Below are positions 23,333-34,790 of a stretch of DNA of 64,000 bases, one piece after another. The translations under genes and the position numbers were made by a program. This DNA is from Mikania micrantha (lineage: Eukaryota; Streptophyta; Magnoliopsida; Asterales; Asteraceae), in contig CM018681.1 of NCBI GenBank assembly GCA_009363875.1, positions 38,395,510 through 38,459,509 of the forward strand. The letters run 5' to 3'. A model generated the notes under the pieces. It saw only the letters and a list, made by a program, of their open reading frames with translations. It searched no databases and was not told the DNA's origin. Position 1 is the first letter of the stretch. The number at the start of each line of letters is the position of its first letter.

Positions 23333-26300
23333 TGTCACACCCCGAGCCGGCGGGGTTGGATCGGATTTCCCCGTCAGGCGGAAGGTTCCCGGGGCGCGAT
23401 ATCGTGAGTGATAATCGTGATGATCAGATTGTTTACATTGCACATGATATAAATGAGAAAATGCTAAATAGAATAGAATTACAAAGTTAAATTACATCAG
23501 TATCGTTTATAATTTAACAATGTAAATCTACCATAAACATCATAAGGTTTCTATCTTGTAACTATACAAGATATACAAAATAATTGTATAATGATGTTCC
23601 AAAAGTATGCAGGTCCAAAAATACTAAGTCTTCTATCTGAAGTCCTAGTCCAAGAGTAATAACTTCTTAGTTGACCTGTTCATCACCTGAGAAGTCATGC
23701 AAAAAGATCAAGTCAACACATGGTTGGTGAGTTCATGTAGTTTTAGAAAATGAGCTTGAATAATCTGAATGACAACCTTAACCTCACCATTAACCACCTA
23801 TACCATCCAATTCAGTATGCTTATATATAGGGCATATGTAGGGGAACAAGCCCCAGCCAACATCCCACCACATACCAAATCACATGATATATTGTTCCTG
23901 GTGATAATTAAGTGTTTCATCCCACAACTTTGATTTCATAGCATCTGATTCATAGAATTTGATTACTCTGAAAATGTTTACCTTGATCCCCTGAAATGAC
24001 AATCTTAACCTCATCAACAACAATCTCTGCTATCCAATCAAGTATGCTTATATATAGGGCATATGTAGGTGAACAAGCCCCAGCCAACATCCCACCACAT
24101 ACCCAATCACACAACATATTGTTATTGACGATAATTAAGCGTTTCACTCCATTCACCTTCGATTTAGATTTGATTTCCACAAATAGATTTACCATTATCT
24201 TTTGAGTTTACCATGAAGTCATGATTTCCCAAATCATTTGTAGAAACATGATATTAAATGTTTAATTAAATAAATAAATAAGCATTTAAATACAACTAGG
24301 ACGTGATGATTGGGCCTTATTTGACTCAATCAATTAGACCTAGTTGTTGGTGGTTGTCCAAGTTGTACCCTCTCACACGTGACCCATATTAGGCATGACT
24401 CACAAAGGGTCTACCCGTATGCGTCGGCACTTTCGTGATTTTGCCCATATCAGCTTGACCTACTGGTCTACTGTATGCATCAGGACTTTAAGATATCCTA
24501 TGATTTATGATCATCTTGATTTTCCTTGATTTCATCAGATAGTTTAAGTTATTGCCCATGTAGCTTGACTACTAGAGTCTACTACTGTGAAGGGACTTTC
24601 CGTGTGTTACACGTGGTCTCGATTTACATACAACTGACAACTCAACTTACTTTAGGTATTAATGATTTCATTAGGTCATAATGATTTCATTATTTCAATG
24701 ATTCACACACGGTTATGATTCCCATGATTCACTTGATTTCTGATCTGTAGAATTGCATGATTTCACAATGATTATAGATTTATGAGTAGGATCCTGAGTT
24801 TATTTATCACACGCTTAATTTGTTTTCATTGCATTTGATCTTTAGTTTTGGTTCTTTTGATTTCACTTTAAATTTAGATTCTGAAATTTGAACTCGATGG
24901 AATAAGGGTTTTTGTAGAGTTGTAGAATTTAAGTATTACTCCTAAGAGTAATTTAATTAACGTGTTAGTTATTTTGGCATAGAGATTTCCTAAACATAAG
25001 TCGAGGATTATGAACAAACATTCATATATAGAACATATAATAATTAAAGCATTAATGTAAACAATTTAATTAAAATAGTTTACCCATGCTTCTCAGCCCC
25101 ACGTTTAAAAACAAAAATGTTTAGAAAAGGGGCAATGAACTCACCTGTGTTGCTGTGCAAATGATTCACAAAAGATAATGCGCGCTCTTTGATGTTGCCT
25201 ATGTATCTTTAGCACCTGAGTTGTTTTAAGAGATTTAATTACAATGAGTATAAACAGTAGTCGTCGTATCTAGGGTTTGGTCTCGGTGTGCAACTAAGTG
25301 TCCTAGGTTATTAGTGTGTTTCTAGAATTCTTTCTATCTAAACTAACTTATTACTCGTTAATAACCCCTATCCCATGATTATTCATTTATAGTCCTTATT
25401 GAAAACATCTTTAAGTTATTTCATTTTATATTATAGGTTTATAAAAACATAATTTATTGTAGTTTAACAAAGTTTATAAATTATTTCATTTACTAAAACA
25501 TACTTATTTAAAAGATGAATATAAGTAAAATGATGAGCTTAGGTTAAGCCCATTGGGCCAACCTCGGGCCCATTAATCGATTTTGAATCTTTAAACGATT
25601 TAATGTTAGTTCCTTGATTAACTAAACCTAGATAGTTTATGAAAACCATCTAGGTTAATTGTATGTCTTTGTAGCTTTTTCTAAGGCTAGGTGTTAAGAA
25701 TTAAATCAACACCCAACACCTTAGGTTATCATTTGGATTCCTTATGATTTCTTGATGGGTTTTCAAGCGTTTTCACAATATTGATCTCATCACACTCTTT
25801 TAAATTATGAGGTGACTCATGAAAGACTTTGTTGGTGAAAACCCTAATCTAGAGTTTTCTTGAAATAGTTTTCTTGTCAATTAGGCTATCTCCACATGAC
25901 CTAACTCTATGCTTGTATCTTATGGTATTTTAGAAAGGTGGATATTAAGTCCATATAATCACCCCATGCATGAACCCACGTGGTCTATCCCATGCACACA
26001 CATACACACCCACGCACCCATGCATGCACGATAGGCCGAATGTATACATGACAAAAAGCAAAGTGACCGAATGGTGTTTACACCAGCGAATGGTGTGCTT
26101 CGGCCGAATAAGGGTGGAAGCCGTATGGGCATCGACCGAATGAGGGTGGCATGAGCGAAACAGGTGTGTTGTCGAATGAACAGAACCCCCGACCGAATGG
26201 GTCCTTGGTTCGGCGAAGGAGGTGATGGCCTATTGAGTGTTGGAGTTGGGCCGACAGACAACATCATGGGCCGACCGAATAAGGATTTATGGGCCGAGGA

Positions 26301-27199
26301 AATAGTAGTGGGCCGGGCGAATGAAAGTCCTTTCGGCTGTTGTTCTTTTGGCGAATGGGCTGTGTCAGCTAAGGTCATTCGACCGAGTAGGATGGCCGCC
26401 ATTCGGTGGTCTGATCAGTGGGCAAGAAATTTTAGAGAGGAATGGAATTCTAGTGAGAGGTTAGAGAGAGAGAGGGATGAACGAGAATGGGGTGTTGGTG
26501 GCTGGTTGGTGGGTCTTGAATGAGGCATTAATTGTCTCATTTAATGGCTGAAAAGAAACTGGGTTCGTTCGGGTTCGCGTGGCTTCGCGTAAAAACGTCG
26601 GTTGCTCACTGTTTTCGTAACGAAACGATCCGGTTTTTAAAATAGAAATCATAAAATTATTTTAGGTTGTGATTCCTAATAAATTAACTAAATATCTTTT
26701 ATTTATTTTAAATTTTCAAAAATATTTAATTTACGGTTTAAAATCGAACCGTACAGTCGTCGCGCGTATTCGTTCGAATCGTCACCCGTACGAACACTAC
26801 TATAACTATACTTTTCAATTATTGTTTTCTAATTATCAGATATCATTCAGAACATTAAACTTCCAGATTTATTCGTACAGATCGTCACCTGTACGAATAA
26901 TCTGTCGGTTTAGCATTCACGCAACGACATCCGTGTTGTTTTGTTCTGTAAAGCCTCACATACGTTTATACGTAATAAAAATCCTAGCAAAAATCACATG
27001 ATGATTCTGTGTCGCCAGATAATTATCTGACTGATGAACCATAGTTCTGAACTTGTTTTTCTGAATTGAATCTGAAATTATGTTACGATAGCATAAAATG
27101 ATAATGATATATGAATGATAACTGAAATATGTACCTAATTTACTGTTCATGTACTATAGAGATCACTGTTCCGGTAACATTTCCGGCACTGATGTTACA
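23333..27199 (-). repeat. Solo Tekay-like LTR, 3867 bp, TSD TATTG
   Basis: Minus-strand LTR with TG/CA ends, flanked by a perfect TATTG duplication (23328-23332 and 27200-27204). No internal region is left, as expected after LTR-LTR recombination. In minus order it carries U3 hairpins (26898-26768), a CT-rich leader, a CGAATG cloud (26405-26035), donor-like CAG/GTGAGTTCAT (25145), a duplicated TATA module (24056 and 23829), acceptor-like TCTCAG/GTGATG (23687), and the TATCTTGTA hairpin (23573-23552). Removing it restores the reading frame of the surrounding ORF. Open frames inside (25959-27150) are not genes. Confidence 0.96.
26768..26898 (-). promoter_or_regulatory. U3 hairpin pair; one has a perfect 10-bp stem
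   Basis: Minus strand: 26898-26871 has arms ATTCGTACAG and CTGTACGAAT, perfectly complementary, around loop GTGACGAT. 26795-26768 has arms GTTCGTACGG and TCGAACGAAT (one mismatch, two wobbles) around the same loop. Confidence 0.75.
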
Positions 27200-28272
27200 T
27201 ATTGGCTGATGATGATGAGTCTGACCCATCCAAAATCACCAAAGCTTCCAAACTAATAAAGCCAGCTGCTGTTGAAGCTAAGAAAACTCAAAAGATAAAG
27301 AATAAAGAGGCTGAAGGGGAAAACAATATCTTAGCTGATCTTGATGCCACTGGTCTGTTAGGAGATGAGTTGGTCAAAGCCTATCAAGAACATATAACCC
27401 TTTTAGATCAGCAACAAAACAAAACTTATCAGGTTGAGATGGAGCAACTGATCAAGTTCTTGCTGAATGAAGGTAAGTATAAAGTTGAAACCTTCAGCAA
27501 TTGGGATATTACAGGTCTTAGAAAAGAAGCTGAGGCCCTTTCTAAAAGAATAAAGGCAGACATCAAGAAGAAGAAGACCCTTGAGCAAAGAAGAAGAATA
27601 AAACACATCCTCATTCAAAATCAATGGGGACCAAAGAACACAATCATGAGATGGAGAGATGACATACTGTTTGATGAATGGTCTAAATTCAAAATTGAAA
27701 AGATTGATCATCCTGAGCTCTGGAAAGAAACTACTCCATCCTCTCCCATTGTTGTGTCTAAGCTCAAGGATGTAGATCTAAGCACCATGCTTGACCATTT
27801 GCTTAGTTGGATCTGAAGCACCTCCATTTGTTGTCAATTTCAGACCTTGGGTTGAAATTGAAAAAGAGATTCTTCTTGATCTTCTGAGGTACTATGGGCC
27901 TCATCAGCATGTTGTAGTTAAGAAAGTACTTGACTCTAAGGATCAAGTAAAAAGAAGAGAAATAATTAACTGGCCTGCCGGAGCTCCTCTTCCCTTGGGT
28001 TCCTCTCCTAATTCCCATCCCCTTCAGATCGCAAAATCTAGAGCCAGAATAAAGATATGGTTCTATGATCATGTCTCCAAAAGTATGATCATTGAGAGAT
28101 TCAATGGATCAAAAACTTTCTTCTCAGATTGGGATGAAATTCTCAAATAGCCCAATCATGATCTGAAAGAAATGCAGCATAAAACCTTGGAAAATGTTGA
28201 ATCAGAATATGAAGTCCTGAAGTATGTGCAGACTCTTAGAAATAAAATTGGTTTGGCTTTAAGGAAAAAATA
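27200..28272 (+). pseudogene. Env-position ORF of SIRE-like element 2, C-terminal part
   Basis: The frame resumes after the solo LTR with ADDDESDPSKITKASK, a Lys-rich linker and a helical region (VKAYQEHITLLDQQQNK; LRKEAEALSKRIKADIKKKK). A more structured segment follows (KNTIMRWRDDILFDEWSKF; WKETTPSSPIVVSK). A frameshift near 27800 leads to APPFVVNFRPWVEIEKEILLDLLRYYGPHQHVVVKKV and IKIWFYDHVSKSMIIERF, with a TAG at 28148-28150 and a final TAA at 28270-28272. The end lies 23 bp before the polypurine tract, as in the first copy. The two copies share general layout (acidic or Lys-rich middle, folded C-terminus) but I could not align their sequences. Confidence 0.6.
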
Positions 28273-28294
28273 AATGGTTTTGGCTTCATTAGCC

Positions 28295-28305
28295 CAGAGG
28301 GAGAT
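28295..28305 (+). promoter_or_regulatory. Polypurine tract
   Basis: CAGAGGGAGAT directly before TGTTAG, the standard copia arrangement. Confidence 0.8.
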
Positions 28306-29010
28306 TGTTAGAAAATAAGGACTGATGAGCAAAACCACTGAAGCCAGACCAATGAATAAAACCGCGGATTGACCAACCGCGGATACCTTTTCTTCCGGAA
28401 GCAGAACTACTGAACTTCAGCATCGGAAGCTCAACCACGGAAGATTCGCAACAACCGCAGACCTTCTTCACTTCGGAAGTTAATAGCGGAACCTTATCCT
28501 TTCGGAAGACAACCACTGTTTCGGAACACAACCTCTGATTAAGTAATACGGTTTAATCAGCTTTCGACAAACATATTCCAAAAGAATAACCACTGAACTT
28601 ATATACAACTATCTCAATCTCGGAAGAACTGAAGACTTCCAAAGACTCATGATTCCGTGGTTGTTGACTTTGTACTAGTTGTACTCATCTGATGATTCAA
28701 TGTTTGTAACAGTGTCAGCTATTTGTCTTTTTACTTCTTTGTCTTGCATTGAATGTTGGGTATTTAAACCCCAACATTCCATGAGTTACTGGAATTACAT
28801 TCCCCGAAAATTCCTTGTGCTGCTATTATGTTTTCTCTCTTTCTAGAAGAAACTAAACAACTAAAAATAACTAAGTGTTGAACTTTATAGGGAGCGAATA
28901 CCAAAGGCTTTGACCACGAGTCTAAAGTCCTTGTTCCTGGTTAAACAGCCCCTACGAGTATATCAACAAAGACCCTTTGGTGTTGACCTCCGATATTCGT
29001 AGTCTCGACA
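28306..29010 (+). repeat. 3' LTR of SIRE-like element 2, about 705 bp
   Basis: Starts TGTTAG after the tract. The most likely end is TCGACA at 29010, after which the sequence matches a Tekay-like LTR. The end is inferred because the 5' LTR is not seen. The first 200 bp is rich in CGGAAG and ACCACTGA/ACCGCGGA words. Confidence 0.65.
28751..28779 (+). promoter_or_regulatory. TATA box in the loop of a 10-bp inverted repeat
   Basis: Arms GAATGTTGGG (28751-28760) and CCCAACATTC (28770-28779) are perfect. The 9-base loop TATTTAAAC contains a TATA-like TATTTAAA, the best promoter candidate of this LTR. Confidence 0.6.
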
Positions 29011-30775
29011 CCTATGTAACCCATGGGCTATCAATAACCATCCTAAGTCCCAATCAAGTAATTCTAATCTAGAACAAAGCAAAAGGAATCATAACCATGT
29101 GTTGTTCATCATTTAAGCCAAAGGAATTTATAAAGGTGAGCTAACTCTCACCCGATCCTAGGTGATTATGAAATGGTGTCAAGATAGTTCAAGTATAACT
29201 TAACTCTTGTGTAACACCATCTCATTCTCATCAAGGCTTAAAACTCACAAACCTTTTCAATAAACTCATAAGGATAAAAAGAAGCATTCAATACATAAAC
29301 AAATGTTATCTATGTGCATGACAAGTGTTGTGCATTAGGTAACATGACGCATAAATTTACATACATTCAATTATCATTCAAGGGTTTCATCATACATTTC
29401 AAGATAATCAAACATCCGAAAACATAAGAACAAGCTTAGATAATGGAAGTCATTAACAAGATAAAATCATGCAATCAATCAAAGTCAATTCAATTATAAA
29501 TCTTATAAGAAATCATTTAGAAGTTTTGTTTCTTGCTACTTGTACATGATCTGAGTCTACTGTTGTCAGGTGAGAACATTAGTCCCTCTTTTACTGTTTT
29601 ACAACTGTTTTGGGGTTGGACACGTGACCAAACAATCTTTATGCTATACCATATCACATACATTATTCATTACATTTGCAACAATCAAAGGTTTACTTTG
29701 CTATTCTAAATGATTTATCAAATATTCTAACGGATTCGTCAACTATTTTAAAGGATTTATCTACTGTTAAAAAACTTTTCTACTAAAAGTTTTTATAAAA
29801 GGTTTTCTGAACTGTTTTACAATTGTTTTACGCCAAATGGTTTATAAATGGTAAACACTTTTAAAGAATAACTTTTATAAACTCTTTACTATTAACTTGT
29901 GTTATCAAATAACTATTATTTTTTCAAACCTTATTATTATACAAGGACTTCATTCATGAGATACAATCAAAGGTTTTCAATTCAAAGTATTCAATCAATG
30001 GTTCTCAAAACAAGGGATTCAATCATGGTTTCAAAATAAGTATTCAATCAAGTTAAACGTTTATTCAGACTTATCAACAACTAAATGATATAGTGTTCAT
30101 CATTGTGAACAAGCTTATACACATCAAGACACATTTATTCAATCATATTCTTAATCTCTTAACGTTAGCACTGGGTGATCACAAGGGAAAGCGGGACACG
30201 TTTTGGTTACACCAAGGCTGTGGTTAGTGTTTAAATATGTTTTAAACCCTAAAATCATATTGGACATGTTACGGTAATATGGATTTGCTGCTTATTAACT
30301 TCACCAGCATAGGTCATATTGAATGGGTTACATCAACACAGAGTTGTCTTCTGAGTAAAATCATTAGTACAGCTCGTGTTGAATGCGTTTGCTGACTACA
30401 ATTCTGACTCCAAATGTAATCTGGGACTTGATTATATGTTGTCTTTCCTAGTATACAGTCAATTGACGATTTGCACACATTATTCCTACTTGATGATAGT
30501 TTGTGTTACAATTATCCATGACATGTTCATACAAAAGTTTTATTCATATGTTCATAACTGCTGATTCATTATTTCAAATGTTACACCTATTGTTCTCACC
30601 AACTACTTTTGTGGTTGAACGTTACTTTTCATGTGTTTCAGGTAATCAGGTTTAGAACATCTCAAGGACAGATAAGGAGACCACACTAAGATAGCAAGAC
30701 GAAGAAACAAGCTAGGATGGATTAGAAACTCACTTAATCCTGATTGTTTAGTTGTCTTGTCTGTGGTTGAAGCAT
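29011..30775 (+). repeat. 5' LTR remnant of Tekay-like element C
   Basis: Matches the 3' LTR at 33316-36864. Shared landmarks include AGTCTACTG...CAGGTGAGAACA (29555-29577 and 35544-35567), ACTGTTTTACAACTGTTTTGGGG, and GTTTCAGGTAATCAGGTTTA (30636 and 36536). Its 5' part is missing, apparently left of the inserted SIRE-like element. Its last ~210 bp and the following gag are missing because it joins an inverted RT block at about 30775. No gene is present. Confidence 0.8.
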
Positions 30776-31472
30776 ACGCAATGACCTTGTCCCGTTGCAT
30801 AAGTACACAACCGAGACCAAGGTTTGAAGCATCGCAGTAGACAATGAAATCATCACTGCCTTCTGGAAGGCTAAGGATAGGGGAGTTGCATAACTTCTGT
30901 TTAAGAAGTTGAAATGCATCTTCTTGTTTCTGTCCCCATATAAAGGCTTGACTTTTCTGAGTCAAAGTAGTAAGTGGCAAAGCAATCTTAGAGAAATTCG
31001 CAATGAATCTCCTGTAATAGCCCGCCAGACCCAGAAACGAACGAATCTCTGTTGGAGTAGATGGAGTAATCCAGTTCTTAATCGCCTCAATCTTTGCTGG
31101 ATCCACATGTATTCCATCCCTGTTTATGACATGTCCTAAGAAGTGAACCTCCTTTAGCCAAAATTCACATTTTGAGAATTTAGCATATAGTTGTTCAGTT
31201 CTTAGTAACTCTAAGACTTTCCTCAAGTGATCTTCATGTTCTTGTTCCGACTTGGAATAGATCAGTATATCATCAATAAAGACAATAATAAACTGGTCTA
31301 AATATGGCCTGCAGACTCGGTTCATCAGATCCATGAACACCGCGGGTGCATTGGTCAGCCCAAATGGCATAACCACAAACTCATAGTGTCCATATCGAGT
31401 CCTAAACGCAGTCTTTGGTATATCTTCATCATTTACTCTTAACTGATGATACCCGGATCGTAGATCAATCTT
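30776..31472 (-). pseudogene. Inverted reverse transcriptase block of Ty3 element C
   Basis: Read on the minus strand it is open from KIDLRSGYHQLRVNDEDI through VVMPFGLTNAPAVFMDLMNRV, the catalytic IVFIDDILIYS (about 31268), LYAKFSKCEFW, HFLGHVI, FLGLAGYYRRF, and the start of RNase H with VYCDASNLGLGCVLMQRDKVIAYAS. It then runs into LTR sequence. The rest of RNase H follows on the opposite strand from 31494. So the element is head to head with itself: RT was inverted and the codons for DKVIAYAS are present at both ends. The N-terminal RT, protease and gag are absent. The RT would copy element RNA, but it cannot be expressed with the rest of pol. Confidence 0.92.
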
Positions 31473-31498
31473 AAGTTTGAGTTTGTAGGCTACGGGAC
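31473..31498 (-). other. 26-nt templated inverted insert at the junction
   Basis: These 26 bases are the exact reverse complement of 32963-32988 in the same element. They lie between the inverted RT block and the forward RNase H, overlapping it by GGGAC. Confidence 0.85.
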
Positions 31499-33282
31499 AA
31501 GGTCATTGCGTATGCTTCAAGACAACTTAAGGTTCACGAGAAGAATTACACTACTCATGACCTTGAGTTAGGGGCTGTGGTCTTTGCATTGAAGATTTGG
31601 AGGCACTACCTTTATGGTACTAAATGTGTCATTTATACAGACCACAAGAGCCTGCAACACATCCTTAATCAGAAAGAACTCAACATGAGACAACGGCGGT
31701 GGGTTGAGCTTCTAACTGATTACGACTGTGAGATTCGTTACCATCCTGGTAAAGCCAATGTGGTGGCGGATGCTCTTAGTCGCAAGGAACCAGTTAAACC
31801 AATTCGTGTAAGAGCCATGGAGATCAACACACAACCAAATCTGAAAGACTTGATTCATATTGCACAACAACAAGTAGTAACAGACAATCAACTCAAGATA
31901 GACTTGGATTGTGGCATTGAGAAGAAACTAGAACCTCAAGCTGATGGAGTGTTATATCTCAATGGCCGCATTTGGATTCCAAAGTCTGAAGAATTGCGCA
32001 CATTCATCTGTGATGAGGCTCATAAGTCGCGATACTCAGTTCATCCTAGAGCAGATAAGATGTACCAAGACTTGAGGAGATCTTACTGGTGGCCGGGAAT
32101 GAAGAAGGACATAGCACTTTACGTGGGAAAATGTCTTACGTGTTCAAAAGTCAAAGCAGAACATCAAAAGCCTTCGGGACTTCTGCAGCAACCTGAAATT
32201 CCTCAATGGAAATGGGAACAAATTTCCATGGATTTCATAACCAAGTTGCCAAGAACTCCGCGAGGATTCGATTCGATTTGGGTGATCGTTGATCGACTCA
32301 CCAAATCTGCTCATTTTCTCCCGATCCGAGAGGATTACAAGATGGAGAAGTTATCCACATTGTACATCAACGAAATCATTGCGCGTCATGGTACACCAAC
32401 ATCAATCATATCTGATCGTGATAGTCGCTTCACTTCTCGCTTTTGGCAATCATTGCAAAAGGCTTTGGGAACTCGTGTTAATCTTAGCACGGCATATCAT
32501 CCCCAAACCGACGGTCAAAGCGAAAGGACTATCCAAACACTTGAGGACATTCTACGTTCTTGTGTCATTGACTTCGGTGGAAGTTGGGACACTCATCTTC
32601 CACTTATCGAGTTTTCGAACAACAATAGCTATCATACGAGCATTCAATGTGCACCATTCGAAGCTTTATATGGTAGAAAGTGCCGATCACCGGTCTGTTG
32701 GACCGAGATTGGTGACTCACAGGTCGTAGGACCAGAACTCATTCAGGAAACATCAGACAAAATCACAATCATTCAGTCACGGCTTAAGGCCGCACGAGAT
32801 CGGCAGAAGAGTTATGCTGATCGACGTCGGAAACCGCTTGAGTTTCAAGTCGGTGACAAAGTCTTACTCAAAGTTTCTCCCTGGAAAGGCGTTGTCCGAT
32901 TCGGGAAGAAAGGGAAACTTGCACAAGGTACGTTGGACCTTTTGAGATCCTGGAACGGATTGGTCCCGTAGCCTACAAACTCAAACTTCCAGTGGAGCTA
33001 AGCAATGTTCATGATACTTTTCGTGTATCAAATCTTAAGAAATGCTTAGCTGATCATGATGTTCAGATTCCACTGGAAGACATACAGATTCAGAACAACA
33101 TGCAATTCATAGAGCGTCCGGTTGAAATCATGGATCATGGGGTCAAGAAACTTAAACGCAGCCGTATTCCGATCGTAAAGGTACGATGGGAAGGCAAACG
33201 CGGTGCTGAGTTCACCTGGGAACATGAAGACCAGATGAAGCTTAAGTACTCTCATCTTTTTACAGTATCTCCGGCTAGTTAA
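31494..33282 (+). pseudogene. Ty3 pol 3' half: RNase H, integrase, chromodomain
   Basis: It begins inside RNase H (DKVIAYASRQLKVHEK) and continues with YTDHKSLQHIL and ANVVADALSRK. Then come the integrase HHCC finger (CDEAHKSRYSVH...CLTCSKVKAEH) and the DDE core (SMDFITKLP; SDRDSRFTSRFWQ; QTDGQSERTIQTLE). The GPY-like end and the chromodomain follow (RSRIPIVKVRWEGKRGAEFTWEHEDQMKLKYSHLF), ending VSPAS-stop at 33282. A 1-base loss near 32927 shifts the frame after GKLAQ. The chromodomain normally guides integration to chromatin and marks this as a Tekay-type chromovirus. Except for the frameshift it is well preserved, far better than the relative at 36865-41090. Confidence 0.94.
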
Positions 33283-33302
33283 TTTCTGGACGAAATTCCC
33301 TT

Positions 33303-33315
33303 AACTAGGGGAGAC
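33303..33315 (+). promoter_or_regulatory. Polypurine tract
   Basis: AACTAGGGGAGAC directly before TGTAACATTTG, the LTR start. Confidence 0.85.
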
Positions 33316-33651
33316 TGTAACATTTGTACATTTAGTCATGGTAGTCGTAAACGGTGTTAGAACAGTGGGTGTCAATGTTCAGTTAATCAATGTGATTCAT
33401 GTGTTCATAATGTGTGCTTGTGTGTTACAGGATCTTATTTATTTAGGAACAAGTATGTATTAATATTTACAGTCGATTACACTAGGCAAGAACAGTATTG
33501 TGTTATATCGAAATAGTGGTGGGCAGCGAGAGTGAGCCCTATATATATACCGCGTTCGGTGTAACAGGATAGTGTTAGTGCGTAGTGTTAAGACGAATAT
33601 TATGACAATTAATCAAACAAAATCGTAATGCGTAAGCGAGACTGAGTATAG

Positions 33652-33671
33652 TTATGGGTGACGATCCATAA
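33652..33671 (+). promoter_or_regulatory. U3 hairpin with GTGACGAT loop
   Basis: Arms TTATGG and CCATAA are perfect and extend by one G-T wobble. The loop is GTGACGAT. It lies 336 bp into the LTR, about 280 bp before the TATA box. Confidence 0.65.
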
Positions 33672-33948
33672 TGATACGAATGTTGAACTTATAATTACGA
33701 GTGAACGGCTTTAACTGTTTTAACACGATCGGAAAACGTACACGATTTGCGGGTATACACGTAATTGTTACGGTTTAATGATCTGTTTTCGAACAAATAA
33801 TTAAATTATTTATTTTATATTTTTACAATTTTGAAACTCATCATTTTAATGAGTTTAACAACTCTTTTATTTTAATTCGCGTAAAATACGCGTTACGTTC
33901 CGGAAACGCGAACCGAGCGACCGAAACGAACCCGAATATCACCCGGGC

Positions 33949-33955
33949 TATAAAA
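33949..33955 (+). promoter_or_regulatory. TATA box of LTR C
   Basis: TATAAAA in CCCGGGCTATAAAAGCC, followed about 75 bp later by CCCCCTCTCTCTCTAG, a pyrimidine-rich leader seen at the same place in related LTRs. Confidence 0.7.
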
Positions 33956-34379
33956 GCCTTGAACAAGACCATTTTCTCATTTAATTCATCACCAACCAAT
34001 TCTCTCGCTAGAATTTTCGTTTACCCCCTCTCTCTCTAGAAAAACTCACTTTAAACGTTCGTATCTCGCTCGTTCCTCGACGGAATTCGGTGTTTTTGGT
34101 GTCCACGCGAAGCTCTCAACATCATCTACACGAAAGTACAAGAAATCAGTGGAATTAACCGGCCAAAATCGAGGTATTTGTGCTTGAATGTTCACGAAAA
34201 ATAGGGTTTTCTTGTGTGTTTTTGGTTAAACCCGACACTTAGCCGGTTCTAGCAACCCAAATCCATTTTCGCACCTATAGCAACATTCTCGGATGATAAG
34301 TTAGCTTAGATCGAGGTCTGGAATCATGGTGGTGATGATGGAGGTGTGCAACTCGACAGGTTCGTGGGGTGTGTGGTAG

Positions 34380-34790
34380 CCGAACCCATTCAGCTCCTAG
34401 CCAAACCCCTGCGAACCTTTGGAGTCCCTGCGAACCACAACGAACCCTGCGTGGTTCGTTTCATTATCAGCCGAGCTATAGGAAACCTACACGAACCCTA
34501 CATGGCCTCACGAACCCTGATCAACATGCAGCGAACCTTCACAAGTGTGAGCATCTTCGGCGAACCCCCATGCAAGCAGACGAACCCATGCATGGTTCGT
34601 TGCCATGAAGCCGAATCTGTCATCACTTTAGCCGAACCACGAACATGAGCCGAACCCTGGTATCTATACACGAACCCTTTATGCTTGCAAGCAACGAACC
34701 CAGGTTGTCGAACCTTTTATTATAAGTGCCGAACCCTATTGATTAGTCTCGGCCGAACCTAGGCTAAACTCCAAGGGTTCGCTGCCAAGA
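34380..34790 (+). repeat. CGAACC word cloud in LTR C leader
   Basis: About 17 CGAAC words, most as CGAACC or CGAACCCT, plus three on the other strand (GGTTCG), in 410 bp. Spacing is irregular and intervening bases are not repeated. Confidence 0.85.

Noticed and set aside
34346..34648. Possible short protein genes in LTR C leader
   Set aside because: Built from repeated CGAACC words. Two overlapping frames exist and there is no homology or start context.
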